NCBI RefSeq assembly: GCF_009184425.1
Contig: NZ_WELG01000001.1
Span: 596,933 to 660,932, forward strand
DNA: 64,000 nt
Source: Flagellimonas olearia
Lineage (GTDB): Bacteria > Bacteroidota > Bacteroidia > Flavobacteriales > Flavobacteriaceae
Reading direction: 5' to 3'
Positions 45,888-54,534 of this stretch are shown piece by piece. Below the pieces are notes generated by a model. That model was not told where the DNA came from, searched no databases, and saw nothing but the letters and a program-made list of their open reading frames with translations. The number at the start of each line of letters is the position of its first letter. The stretch's first letter is position 1. Both the position numbers and the translations under genes were made by a program.

Positions 45888-46346
45888 CTAGGTAAAATCC
45901 GTGACTGACTTTCCAGTCATTTGGTTTATTACAATGCAATAAACCACGGGCATTTCCTCTTCCTGCAACCTCCCTGAAAAATGACTTAAAAAATGGGGAC
46001 GCTCGGCATTTTTAAGATCTATGGTTTCCTGTACGCCTTCGGCGAAATGTTTTAGATATTGCTTGGCGCGATTTCCCGTAAGTTCATGAAAGCAACCATG
46101 TACCTGTACCGATTCCCAATCGCGGAAGGACTTGATTCTATCTACTTGAAAGGAGACTTTGTTGCATTTTCTTAGGGCATTGATCCGATGCCCATTGGAG
46201 GCGAAACATAGAATACTCTTTTCATCCTTAAGAAAATAATACGTAGAAGGGATTACATACGGTTGGTTGTCGGCTATATAGGCCAGATGCCCCACATAAT
46301 TGTCGGCCAAGAGTTGTTCACATTTTATAGGCTCCAAATCTGTCAT
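45888..46346 (-). CDS. pyridoxamine-phosphate-oxidase-like FMN split-barrel protein
   Basis: A 152-residue protein with the flavin-binding split-barrel fold: CEQLLADNYVGHLAYIADNQPYVIP at the start and a conserved RVDRIK-like strand (FQVDRIKSFRDWESVQVHG). Relatives bind FMN or heme and include nitroreductase-like and heme-handling proteins. It lies inside the nos operon between nosL and nosD with 10- and 40-base gaps, so it may have an electron-transfer or heme-related role there, which is inference. Confidence 0.8.
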   Translation of the reverse strand: MTDLEPIKCEQLLADNYVGHLAYIADNQPYVIPSTYYFLKDEKSILCFASNGHRINALRKCNKVSFQVDRIKSFRDWESVQVHGCFHELTGNRAKQYLKHFAEGVQETIDLKNAERPHFLSHFSGRLQEEEMPVVYCIVINQMTGKSVTDFT

Positions 46347-46356
46347 TACGATTGTG

Positions 46357-46791
46357 TTACTGTTTAAACCTTTCTTTTATTTCCGCCCATGAATAAAGTT
46401 TACCTCCATTGGAGTCCAATACATATTGGGCAGCTTTTTTATTGGAGAATGCACTCAGAAAAGCTCCCATGGGGCTGGGAATGTTCTCACTGATCAAATA
46501 GGTGGTCTTTGTGGCATCCACCAGTTCACCGGGTTGGTCAAAATCATTGACCAGGAACAGGGCCAGGGTGGCTTGGTCCTCATCTTTCAAATGGTTCATC
46601 ATACACTCAATGGCATCGAAGTTGAAGACCTTCCCTTTTTTGGTGACCAATTGAGCGGCATGTTGTTTGTCCACAATGGTCATGCTGCAATAGTGGCAGC
46701 CTACATGGCCATAATCAATGGATTTAGGGCCTACGGAACATGCAATGGTCAAGCAGAGCATGGTAAAGAGCGGTAGTACAAGATATTTCAT
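46357..46791 (-). CDS. nosL: NosL-like copper-binding lipoprotein
   Basis: A 144-residue lipoprotein (start 46791, MKYLVLPLFTMLCLTIAC; Cys18 is lipidated). A longer frame to 46878 overlaps the upstream gene and lacks a signal, so it is rejected. The NosL copper-binding motif is present as GCHYCSMTIVDKQHAAQ with Cys, Met and His ligands, and FDAIECMMNHL follows. NosL delivers Cu(I) to NosD for the CuZ cluster. Confidence 0.92.
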   Translation of the reverse strand: MKYLVLPLFTMLCLTIACSVGPKSIDYGHVGCHYCSMTIVDKQHAAQLVTKKGKVFNFDAIECMMNHLKDEDQATLALFLVNDFDQPGELVDATKTTYLISENIPSPMGAFLSAFSNKKAAQYVLDSNGGKLYSWAEIKERFKQ

Positions 46792-46802
46792 AGTGATGGG
46801 GA

Positions 46803-47414
46803 TTATTGTTCTTTTGCATTTTTCCAACCCCAAAAGCCAGCGGTCAAGGTGAGCATCATACCCACGAACATGAGCCAAGCTCCAGTGGAAGGCAAGGAGG
46901 TCACATCAAAATTGAGCATCTTCACATGCCCCAATAAAGGTGGTTTATAGGTCATCGGGGTGCCATCGGGATGGGTCAATTTCATAATGGCATTGGGGTC
47001 CAAGTTGGTGCCGTAATCCATCAACCACTCATTGAAATCGTACATGCCCAGCAAACCTAAAATGGACATGAGTACAAACCACCCCCAAAACCATTTGTAG
47101 CCCACTTTGTTGAAGTATCCCAGAATACCAATTACCACTCCAATTGCTACCATGATTCCGATAATAGTAGGGAAGGTTCCAAACTCCCACATATCTTCAA
47201 CCTTGGGGAGGGTGTGCATGCCAATATAGTGGTTGAGACCATCAATGTTCTGGATGTCAAATTCGTTAACCCCCTTAAGACCGTTTATATGAATGTTCAA
47301 ACCTAGGGGGTCCGGATACTGGGGAGCTCCCAACATGATATTCCAAAGTGGAAAAATGTACAATCCCAATAAGAAGAGAGGGCCAACCATCATTATTATA
47401 CTTGCCTTTTTCAT
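46803..47414 (-). CDS. membrane protein downstream of nosZ (NosB-like position)
   Basis: A 203-residue protein with four predicted membrane helices: near the N terminus (IIMMVGPLFLLGLYIFPLW), two central (TIIGIMVAIGVVIGILGYF, WFWGWFVLMSILGLLGMY) and a C-terminal one. A loop contains NIMLGAPQYPDPLGLNIHI. Clade II nos clusters usually carry a small membrane protein gene, nosB, directly after nosZ, and this gene holds that place. I infer the analogy from position and size, not from a motif. Confidence 0.6.
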   Translation of the reverse strand: MKKASIIMMVGPLFLLGLYIFPLWNIMLGAPQYPDPLGLNIHINGLKGVNEFDIQNIDGLNHYIGMHTLPKVEDMWEFGTFPTIIGIMVAIGVVIGILGYFNKVGYKWFWGWFVLMSILGLLGMYDFNEWLMDYGTNLDPNAIMKLTHPDGTPMTYKPPLLGHVKMLNFDVTSLPSTGAWLMFVGMMLTLTAGFWGWKNAKEQ

Positions 47415-47540
47415 TTTTTTGATTTAAGGGTTACAAACTGAGAGTGTTTTTTTCAGAAGGGTTGATGAACTTCAATTTGTAAGGAAAAGCGGGCAGGTCA
47501 TGGACACGGCCCGCTTTATTCAATGGTGACTCAATCCGAA

Positions 47541-49493
47541 TTATTCACCAAGTGACCATTTGAGTTCCATATTGGAATTGGCAGGGGAAACCCGAACATA
47601 TCCTTGCATTTCTTGGTGCAGGGCAGAACAGAAATCTGTGCAATAGAATGGCCATACCCCAACTTGTTTGGGTTCCCAGACCGAGGTTTTGGTCTGCCCG
47701 GGCATGATCAAAAGCTCGGAGGTGTTCTGACCTAGGATAGAGAAACCGTGAGGTACATCAAAATCCTGTTCGTGGTTGGTGATATGGAAATACACTTTGT
47801 CACCCACTTTAACACCTTCGATATTATCGGGGGTAAAGTGGCTACGGATCGTGGACATATACACATGGACCTCGTTGCCTTCCCGGACCACTTTTGAACC
47901 GTCGGGTGTGGTAACGGCAAAAGGATGCCTGTTTTCATCCAATCGATATATTTTTTTGGATTTTGGAGCCAAAAGCTCGGCTGGGCAACCTGCTGCATAA
48001 TGAGGCTCACCATGGGTTGGAAAATCATAGATCAGTTCCATTTTGTCCCCAGAGATGTCATAGATCTGTGCAGAGTGCTCCATTTCAGGCCCAGTGGGCA
48101 AGTAACGGTCTTTGGTGATCTTATTCATGGCCACCACATATTTGCCAAAAGGTTTTCTGGAGTTGCCCCCTGGAATCATAAGGTGTCCTACGGAATAATA
48201 GGTAGGCTTTCTATCAATGACCTCCCAGGTGCCCAATTGCCATTTCACGACTTCAGATGAGATGAAGAAGGTGGTGTAGGCGTTTCCTTTACCATCAAAC
48301 TCGGTATGAAGGGGACCAAGACCACCACTTTTTACCTGTCCGGCCAATACATCTTCAAATTTCAAGATGGGAATGCCATAGGCATCTCCGTCAAACTTTT
48401 GACCTTCAATGGCGGCAATCATTTTGTCAAAGGAGTGTACGGTCAAGTCTGCGGATAGTTTTCCGTTTCCAATAATGTATTGTCCTGTTGGATCCACATC
48501 ACATCCATGGGGCGATTTTGGAGTGGGCAGAAAATAAACTGCTCCGGGCACTTTGGTAGGATCTATAGTCAAAACTTCTTTTCGCATTGTGGTTGTGCCC
48601 ATGTGTGAATGCTCATCATATACATTGTGGGCATAGTTGGCGGGCATTTTGGTCCCTCCACCATTGTTTACATATTCCTCGATTTTTTTCCAGTTTATGG
48701 CTGCAATAAAATCCTTGTCATTTTGAGATGCATTTACTTCCAAAAGGGAGTTGGCTTCTTCTGTGTTATAGGTGGTAAAAAAGAACCAACCATGGGATTT
48801 TCCCCTACCGGGATGCGAAAGATCATAGTTGAACCCAGGCATCAGTAATTGGAACTTTATGGCCATATGGCCATGTTCCGGATCTACACTGATGAAGGTA
48901 AGTGCGCCCTTAAAGTTTCCTTTGTATTCATTGATCGGCATATCCCGTTGAGGTACGGGAACGGCAAAACGGGTACCGGCCACAACATATTCGGTATTCT
49001 CTGTAATAAATGAAGAACTGTGGTTCCCTGCACTATTGGGAACTTCAATGATCTCTGCAGTTTCAAAGGTGCTCAAGTCAACCCGTGCAATCCTTGGGGT
49101 GTTGTTGCCGTTTATGAATATCCAACGACCGTCCAATTCTCCATTGGTCTGTGAAATATCAGGATGGTGGGCATCGTCCCAAGGCACAAAACCATGGGAG
49201 GTGTTCAGCATGGGTTTTGTTTCTTCGGAATATCCATATCCAGAGGTTGGAAACTGGGAGAAAACAGGAATTTCTTTGAACATTCTTCCAGAAGGTAGTC
49301 CATAAACGGTAAGGTTACCGCTGTATCCGCCCGATAGGAAGGCATAGTATTCGTCTTGCTCCCCAGGAGCAACATATACTTTTTCGGCGGCACTCGATGA
49401 AAGCGCCCCATTTGAACTTTTGTTCTGTTGACCACAGGAAGACATTATCAGGGCCGCTCCAATAGTCATTATTAGATAGGAATGAATTTTCAT
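47541..49493 (-). CDS. nosZ: nitrous oxide reductase, Sec-type (clade II)
   Basis: A 650-residue periplasmic enzyme reducing N2O to N2. It has no twin-arginine signal; a Sec-type lipoprotein-like signal ends in MSSC (Cys20), the mark of clade II. The seven-bladed propeller carries the CuZ-ligand histidines (WDDAHHPDIS, HNVYDEHSH, SPHGCDVDP, GPLHTEFDG, PHYAAGC). The C-terminal cupredoxin domain has the CuA ligands in DFDVPHGFS and FYCTDFCSALHQEM. It is third in the operon, after a cytochrome c and a fasciclin lipoprotein. Confidence 0.97.
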   Translation of the reverse strand: MKIHSYLIMTIGAALIMSSCGQQNKSSNGALSSSAAEKVYVAPGEQDEYYAFLSGGYSGNLTVYGLPSGRMFKEIPVFSQFPTSGYGYSEETKPMLNTSHGFVPWDDAHHPDISQTNGELDGRWIFINGNNTPRIARVDLSTFETAEIIEVPNSAGNHSSSFITENTEYVVAGTRFAVPVPQRDMPINEYKGNFKGALTFISVDPEHGHMAIKFQLLMPGFNYDLSHPGRGKSHGWFFFTTYNTEEANSLLEVNASQNDKDFIAAINWKKIEEYVNNGGGTKMPANYAHNVYDEHSHMGTTTMRKEVLTIDPTKVPGAVYFLPTPKSPHGCDVDPTGQYIIGNGKLSADLTVHSFDKMIAAIEGQKFDGDAYGIPILKFEDVLAGQVKSGGLGPLHTEFDGKGNAYTTFFISSEVVKWQLGTWEVIDRKPTYYSVGHLMIPGGNSRKPFGKYVVAMNKITKDRYLPTGPEMEHSAQIYDISGDKMELIYDFPTHGEPHYAAGCPAELLAPKSKKIYRLDENRHPFAVTTPDGSKVVREGNEVHVYMSTIRSHFTPDNIEGVKVGDKVYFHITNHEQDFDVPHGFSILGQNTSELLIMPGQTKTSVWEPKQVGVWPFYCTDFCSALHQEMQGYVRVSPANSNMELKWSLGE

Positions 49494-49526
49494 TGTATTA
49501 GGATTTATTAGTTTTTTTGGGTTGCG

Positions 49527-50108
49527 TTATTGAGTAGGGGGCAGGATAACCTTGTCCACTACATGTACAATTCCATTTCCAGCTGGGATACTGGCAATTA
49601 TCTTGGCACCACCAACAAGGACTTCATCTCCTTGGACTATCACGGAGACATTTTGATCATTGGCCTGTCCCAGTTTTTTGAAGTTTTTTAAAAAGTCTTT
49701 GGAGTAGTTGCCTGGGGTGACGTGGTACTTGAGAATATTGGCAAGGGTAGCTTTGTTCTCGGGCTTTAATAGGTCTTCAACGGTACCTGCTGGCAGGGCC
49801 TCGAAAGCACTATTGGTAGGGGCAAATACCATAAGAGGGCCTGCGTTGACCAGGGCGTTTTCAAGCTCTGCTGCCTGTACTGCTGCGACCAACGTACTGT
49901 GGTCAGGTGATCCAATGGCAATCTGTAATACATTTGGGGTAGATCCATCATCTTCAATAAAGGCCTGTCCCTTGTTGTTTTCCAGAATGGCCTCGGTATC
50001 ATTTTGGCCGGAGGCTGTGGTGTCGTTCTGGGCTCCGTTTTTACAACCGCTGTTAAGTGCGAGCAATAAAAATAGCCCCATTGTACTGAGTTTAATGGTT
50101 GATTTCAT
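49527..50108 (-). CDS. fasciclin (FAS1) domain lipoprotein in the nos operon
   Basis: A 193-residue lipoprotein: the start at 50108 (MKSTIKLSTMGLFLLLALNSGC) gives Cys22, and a longer frame to 50273 would overlap the cytochrome gene. One FAS1 domain covers about residues 60-193: STLVAAVQAAELENALVNAGP, the H1-type motif MVFAPTNSAFEALP, then LANILKYHVTPG and GIVHVVDKVILPP. FAS1 domains mediate binding between proteins or to surfaces. Placement between the cytochrome and nosZ (5 and 33 bases) suggests a scaffold for electron transfer or for anchoring NosZ. Confidence 0.9.
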   Translation of the reverse strand: MKSTIKLSTMGLFLLLALNSGCKNGAQNDTTASGQNDTEAILENNKGQAFIEDDGSTPNVLQIAIGSPDHSTLVAAVQAAELENALVNAGPLMVFAPTNSAFEALPAGTVEDLLKPENKATLANILKYHVTPGNYSKDFLKNFKKLGQANDQNVSVIVQGDEVLVGGAKIIASIPAGNGIVHVVDKVILPPTQ

Positions 50109-50113
50109 ATGTT

Positions 50114-50623
50114 TTATTTTAAGGTCCTGAAGTATTCTAGAACGGCCCGGGCCTGATCTTCGGTAAGCCCTTGGTTGGACATGGGCGATCCGTTGAACTC
50201 CTGGAGGAGGTCCCTTGCCAAAGGGTCTTGTTGAACCATTTCCTGAGGGTTCAAAATCATGTTCATGACCCATTCCGGAGTTCTTCTTTCCAATATTCCA
50301 TTGGGAGGAGGGCCAATGAACTTTTTGCCAATTCTATGACAGGCCAGACACATTTGATCGTAGACCTCCTTACCTTTGGAAGCCATCTCCTGATCAATTT
50401 CAGGCGCCAATGTTACTGATTTGATCGGCCCCACTCCCTTAGTGGTTAAATCTACCCGTTCAGATGCTTTGTCGCTAGGGGTATTGGCTTCAATGGGCTG
50501 TTCTGTGGAAGTTTTTTTCCGTTGAACACTAAAGCCCTCATCTTTTTTTTCTTCTTTTTTTCCTCCACATCCAATCATGAGCATCGCAAAGAGCAGGATT
50601 ATACTTTTCACTATCGTTTTCAT
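50114..50623 (-). CDS. monoheme cytochrome c lipoprotein, electron donor to NosZ
   Basis: A 169-residue lipoprotein (lipobox LMIGC, Cys19) with a charged linker of about 50 residues and a class I cytochrome c domain. Heme attachment motif CLACH (Cys92, Cys95, His96); the distal methionine is likely in GSPMSNQGLT. First gene of the nos operon, so it is the probable periplasmic electron donor in the absence of NosR or NosGH genes. Confidence 0.92.
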   Translation of the reverse strand: MKTIVKSIILLFAMLMIGCGGKKEEKKDEGFSVQRKKTSTEQPIEANTPSDKASERVDLTTKGVGPIKSVTLAPEIDQEMASKGKEVYDQMCLACHRIGKKFIGPPPNGILERRTPEWVMNMILNPQEMVQQDPLARDLLQEFNGSPMSNQGLTEDQARAVLEYFRTLK

Positions 50624-50648
50624 ATGATTATTGGTTAAAATTCTGGTT

Positions 50649-50692
50649 CAAATGTATATAGGGCTACCAGTCTATAACATGATATAAGTCAT
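50649..50692 (-). promoter_or_regulatory. activator-type promoter of the nos operon
   Basis: On the minus strand an exact -7 box TACATTTG lies at 50656-50649, about 26 bases before the cytochrome start codon. There is no TTTG at the -33 position. Instead an imperfect palindrome, read on + as atgatataagtcat (50679-50692), is centred about 42 bases before the expected start of transcription. This is the place for a class II Crp/Fnr-type activator. Confidence 0.6.
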
Positions 50693-50739
50693 AAAAAGGA
50701 TAAAAATATCTTTTAATCCTTGTTTGGCATGTAAGGGAT

Positions 50740-51416
50740 ATGCTTTCCAATTCGTTCAAATATGCAATAAAGGGGGTACTGTATCTGGCTTTACATTCCA
50801 ATGAGAACCATAAAATCATGGTGAGGGACATTTATAGAGTGATTCACGTACCGGAAGCTTACTTGGCCAAATTATGGCACAATGGTGTTGAAACCAACCT
50901 GACCGATGGGGGAAGGGGGGCTTAGGCATATGCTATAGACATTGACGGTGAGGATATTTATGTGGCTGGCACCGAGTTCAAAAGTGGTGCTTTAGTGGCA
51001 AAAGTTTGGAAAAATGGACTGGCAACGGATCTAACAAATGGCTCGTACAATGCATATGCCACAGAATACCCGGTTTTCAATAATGTGATAAATAAGGTTA
51101 TAGGTCAATTTGTAGTGGAACCAATGCTTAAAGTTGAAGGTTCGGACAAAGTTCATGTTGTACTGGGAAAGAAAGGAGATGCCACTTTAATTCATTTGAT
51201 CAACTCATCGGGGGAACATTTCAACAAGAATGTCCTTGCCTATGATGGGCTCAGGCCAACCCCAAATTTAAAGGTGACACTTAATCCGATTAGAAGCCAA
51301 AGAAGATAAAACTGCAACCAAGTAACGAAGCTCTAAAGTTTACGTATAAAAATGGCTTGATTGAAATTCAAGTACCCGCAGTTGAAGTGTATGATATAAT
51401 TGAAACAGAAAACTAA
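50740..51416 (+). pseudogene. mosaic pseudogene: Rrf2 head, propeller repeats, hydrolase tail
   Basis: Three unrelated pieces are joined in line. Positions 50740-50874 encode the first 45 residues of an Rrf2 regulator (MLSNSFKYAIKGVLYLAL to PEAYLAKL). Then come repeats of a secreted propeller (LWHNGVETNLTDGG, an in-frame stop at 50923, then EDIYVAGTEFKSGA and KVWKNGLATDLTNG). From about 51,070 a tail typical of a secreted glycoside hydrolase follows (VEPMLKVEGSDKVHVVLG, TLIHLINSSGEH), with a frameshift near 51,305 and a final part to the stop at 51,416. None can be functional. The flanks to 50,739 and 51,536 hold no other gene. Confidence 0.82.
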
Positions 51417-51536
51417 AAGCTGGAGAATATAGCTGTGATTGGGTGAAATTCTTTCCTCAATAAAGATAAATAGATGCTGATGGGATGTCCCTTCTTAATT
51501 CCCTTCAGTTGAAGTTTGGTTTAGTTTAGTTGGTTT

Positions 51537-51567
51537 AAAACGGATCTTACGATCCGTTTTATTTTTT
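51537..51567. terminator. rho-independent terminator
   Basis: Perfect 10-bp stem aaaacggatc / gatccgtttt with a ttac loop, followed by attttttac. It ends the pseudogene region on + and, with its A-rich left arm, could also act on the - strand transcript of the dipeptidase operon. Confidence 0.8.
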
Positions 51568-51687
51568 ACAGGGGTTACATATGTACTAATTCAATTAAGA
51601 TAAAAACCTTCGTGCATCAACAAATGTATTCACAGAGAAAAAGATAGCATTCCATTAATTGATTGTATCAATTTTCCGCTCTTTCCA

Positions 51688-52929
51688 CTATCCTCCGGTT
51701 ACCTCCCGTATCACACGAAGCCAGTTGAGACCTAGGATTTTTTTGATTCGTTCATCGCTATAACCCAGCCTTTGCATGGCCATAGTGATTTGTGGAAAGT
51801 CACTGATGTCTTTGATTTCACGGGGCAACTCGGGACCACCATCCAGATCGGAACCTATGGCCATATGATCTTCGCCAACCAAGTTCACACCATAATCAAT
51901 GACCTTGGCCAGTTGATCTACATGCATCCAGTATTCATCAGGAATAGTTCCCTTGAAGTTTAAAGGAACTTCTTTGGCAACTGCCCTATCTGCTTCCTCA
52001 AGGGTCTTTGCAAAATCCTGTACCGAGGACGGAGTGGTCTCATTTGCGGCTTTTTGCTGCCAGCCAAAATATTTTGGATTGTTGAAAAGACTGCCAAAGT
52101 GAATGCCGATCACACCTCCCTTTGCTGCGACCGCTTTAGCTGCCTCATCCGTAATACAACGAGGGTGGTTCACAATACTATAGAATCCACCGTGGCTGTA
52201 GGTCACTGGATGTTTACTGGCCTCAACCGTCTGCAGGATGGCATCATTGGAGGCATGGGCAACATTGATGACCATGCCAAGCCTGTTCATTTCTGCAATG
52301 ACTTCTTTCCCAAGATCATTGATTCCGCCCCAACGGCTCACATCGTTACAGGTGTCGATAAAGGCATTGGTCGTATTATGTGCCGTTAATTGCATAGACC
52401 TAAGCCCTAATCGATGAAGCGCTTGGAGTAAAAGGATGTCGCCATCAAGGTCATAACCACCTTCCAAATCCAGAAAAGCGGCCATTTTCCCTTTTTTATT
52501 GATACGTTCTATATCGGAAGCATTGAGGGCCAATTCGATGACGTCGTTGTTCTTTTCAATCTGCTCCAATGCAAGATTGATCACACGAAAGGTGTTTTTG
52601 GTCTCCAGTCTCCCGGGATAATAATGTTCTGGGGTATATACGGAGAAGAACATGGCATCAAGGCCACCTTCTTTGGCCCTGGGAAGGTCCACGGTACCAT
52701 CCGAATAACGCTGCCCTATGTCGGTCCCCATCAACAGTTCACGGGTCATTACATGGGTGTGTCCATCCATAACAAAAGCATTCCGATGTAGCTCGGGCAT
52801 GGTTTGTTGGTCAAAGTCCAAAGGTATTTTGCTCCCTACTGCAGGAGTGGACAATAAGGATGTTATGGGAAAAACGCTTCCCGCCAAAGGAAGCATGGAT
52901 AAACTCTTTACTAGTTCTCTTCGTTGCAT
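51688..52929 (-). CDS. membrane dipeptidase (peptidase family M19)
   Basis: A 413-residue zinc dipeptidase of the renal dipeptidase family with an RR-containing export signal (MQRRELVKSLSMLPLAG). Metal and active-site motifs are present: DGHTHV, the bridging glutamate in FLDLEGGYD, INVAHAS, TYSHGG and the terminal IGSDLDGG. It follows the Tat-signal protein gene after 44 bases in the same direction, so the two are probably one operon. Confidence 0.92.
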   Translation of the reverse strand: MQRRELVKSLSMLPLAGSVFPITSLLSTPAVGSKIPLDFDQQTMPELHRNAFVMDGHTHVMTRELLMGTDIGQRYSDGTVDLPRAKEGGLDAMFFSVYTPEHYYPGRLETKNTFRVINLALEQIEKNNDVIELALNASDIERINKKGKMAAFLDLEGGYDLDGDILLLQALHRLGLRSMQLTAHNTTNAFIDTCNDVSRWGGINDLGKEVIAEMNRLGMVINVAHASNDAILQTVEASKHPVTYSHGGFYSIVNHPRCITDEAAKAVAAKGGVIGIHFGSLFNNPKYFGWQQKAANETTPSSVQDFAKTLEEADRAVAKEVPLNFKGTIPDEYWMHVDQLAKVIDYGVNLVGEDHMAIGSDLDGGPELPREIKDISDFPQITMAMQRLGYSDERIKKILGLNWLRVIREVTGG

Positions 52930-52973
52930 ATGTGTATTACTTTGGTATCAAATAATCATTATTGGGTCTTGCA

Positions 52974-54329
52974 CTATTCGCTAAAGCCTCTTATGTATGG
53001 TCGGCTTGGTGGCCGTTCCCCCGTATTGAATTGCGCTCCCCGAGTAGTGTGGTATTTCATATTGAGTACCGGGGTTTCAATGCGGCGACCTACTGGGGAA
53101 TATTGGCTATTCTCCCAATTGGACTCCATATAATGGTTTACAATGCCGGTGGATAACAATAGACGCTCTGCATTGAAAGGCTCCTTTTTGGTTACCATCA
53201 TCTCGGTAATCCAGTGCGGTTGGGCATTGGAGGCATGATATTGGTCAAAAGGGCCTGCCCAACCCAGCATGGAGATGATAGTAGGGTCGTTTTGCCCCTC
53301 AATTTCTCCGGCATAGGTCCATCCCACACCTCGGCCTCCAATAACAGCGGCCATAGTGCCATCATTATATTCTATAAGGCACATATTGGTTTGCGGATGC
53401 TGTTGAAAATGTCCGGCTTCCAATTCAAATTTTTTCTCCACGGAACCTAAGAGTTTGCTGGCCCATGGGGTGTTTTCCACCCATTTCCAGGTTTCCGGAC
53501 CGCGTATGGATTGAACGGACTTTACACCTGTCTCTCCTCCCTTACGGCGTTCCACAAAGGCTTGCAGTACATCAATGGCATGGAAAATGGCACCTTCATC
53601 GGAAGTCCCACCAAGTACGATCGAATGTTTTATGGGAGTGTCCACGGGAAGGTCCTTTGCAGGTGTCCTATAATAAATAGGTATGGAAGAACCTCCGGTC
53701 AATGGAAAGTTGAGTTCGCGCGATTTGTCGAACATCCACTTGGCTTCGTCCCAATTATAGGAAAGGTGCTTGTCATTAAAAATGGGAACTGAACGGTTGC
53801 TCCGCTCAAAAACCCGAATAACTTGATTGTAGATCCACCAACGGGGTAAAAGCCAATGGCCTTTAAGGTCCGTAGGATAATTTCCATGTTCCCCAACGAT
53901 GACCACACCGTCCACCGCAAGTTCATCACCACCAAGGGTAACAGCTTCCCCTACAGTATCAAAAATGGGAATGCCCTTGGCTTTGCATATTTTCTGGCCC
54001 AGGCCACTTTCCTTAAGTTGGTGGATGTAAACGGAAACCACCTCCACGCGCGACTCCATATAGGCACCTTGCCACCAATAGCCATCCAACAACTTGGTGA
54101 AAATCCAATCTGCATGCGATCGGGTCGCGGCCCAATAGGTGGTAAGACATGCAATACGCACCTTTTTTTGTGGCTGCATTGGAATGGCACTGGAAGTAAG
54201 GCCCATTAGTGCCGCTAAACCGGCCATTCCGGTCAGTCCCATTGCTTCGCGACGTGTAAAATGTGTTTCTGTGGTTGGGCATGAATCAGCCGCCCCGGCT
54301 TTAATTTCGAGCTGTTTCTTTGCTTTCAT
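52974..54329 (-). CDS. Tat-exported Gfo/Idh/MocA-like hypothetical protein
   Basis: A 451-residue protein with a twin-arginine signal (TRREAMGLTGMAGLAALMG). After it an NAD-binding-like start (KVRIACLTTYWAATRSHADW) and the segment GVVIVGEHGNYP occur, similar to uncharacterised proteins related to Gfo/Idh/MocA oxidoreductases. The usual Glu-Lys-Pro motif is absent, so dehydrogenase activity is doubtful. It is paired with the M19 dipeptidase. Confidence 0.65.
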   Translation of the reverse strand: MKAKKQLEIKAGAADSCPTTETHFTRREAMGLTGMAGLAALMGLTSSAIPMQPQKKVRIACLTTYWAATRSHADWIFTKLLDGYWWQGAYMESRVEVVSVYIHQLKESGLGQKICKAKGIPIFDTVGEAVTLGGDELAVDGVVIVGEHGNYPTDLKGHWLLPRWWIYNQVIRVFERSNRSVPIFNDKHLSYNWDEAKWMFDKSRELNFPLTGGSSIPIYYRTPAKDLPVDTPIKHSIVLGGTSDEGAIFHAIDVLQAFVERRKGGETGVKSVQSIRGPETWKWVENTPWASKLLGSVEKKFELEAGHFQQHPQTNMCLIEYNDGTMAAVIGGRGVGWTYAGEIEGQNDPTIISMLGWAGPFDQYHASNAQPHWITEMMVTKKEPFNAERLLLSTGIVNHYMESNWENSQYSPVGRRIETPVLNMKYHTTRGAQFNTGERPPSRPYIRGFSE

Positions 54330-54534
54330 GGTTAAGGTTATCTTGTAAATTCTATGAAGTGACTGTAGTATTTCATCATTGCCTACAAGTTACTTATAAT
54401 TCATGGTAACCTTTCAAAAAAGAAACAAATTGTTTGTTACAATTCCTTGTGTTTAAGTGTTTATTAGTTGAATTAAATTGATTACGAAAGCTTTTTGATG
54501 CAAAGGCATGTTAGCTACATGATATATTCAAAAG

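Noticed and set aside
49527-50273. Long form of the fasciclin protein starting at 50273
   Set aside because: The extra 55 residues overlap the cytochrome c gene and hide a normal lipoprotein signal that begins at 50108.
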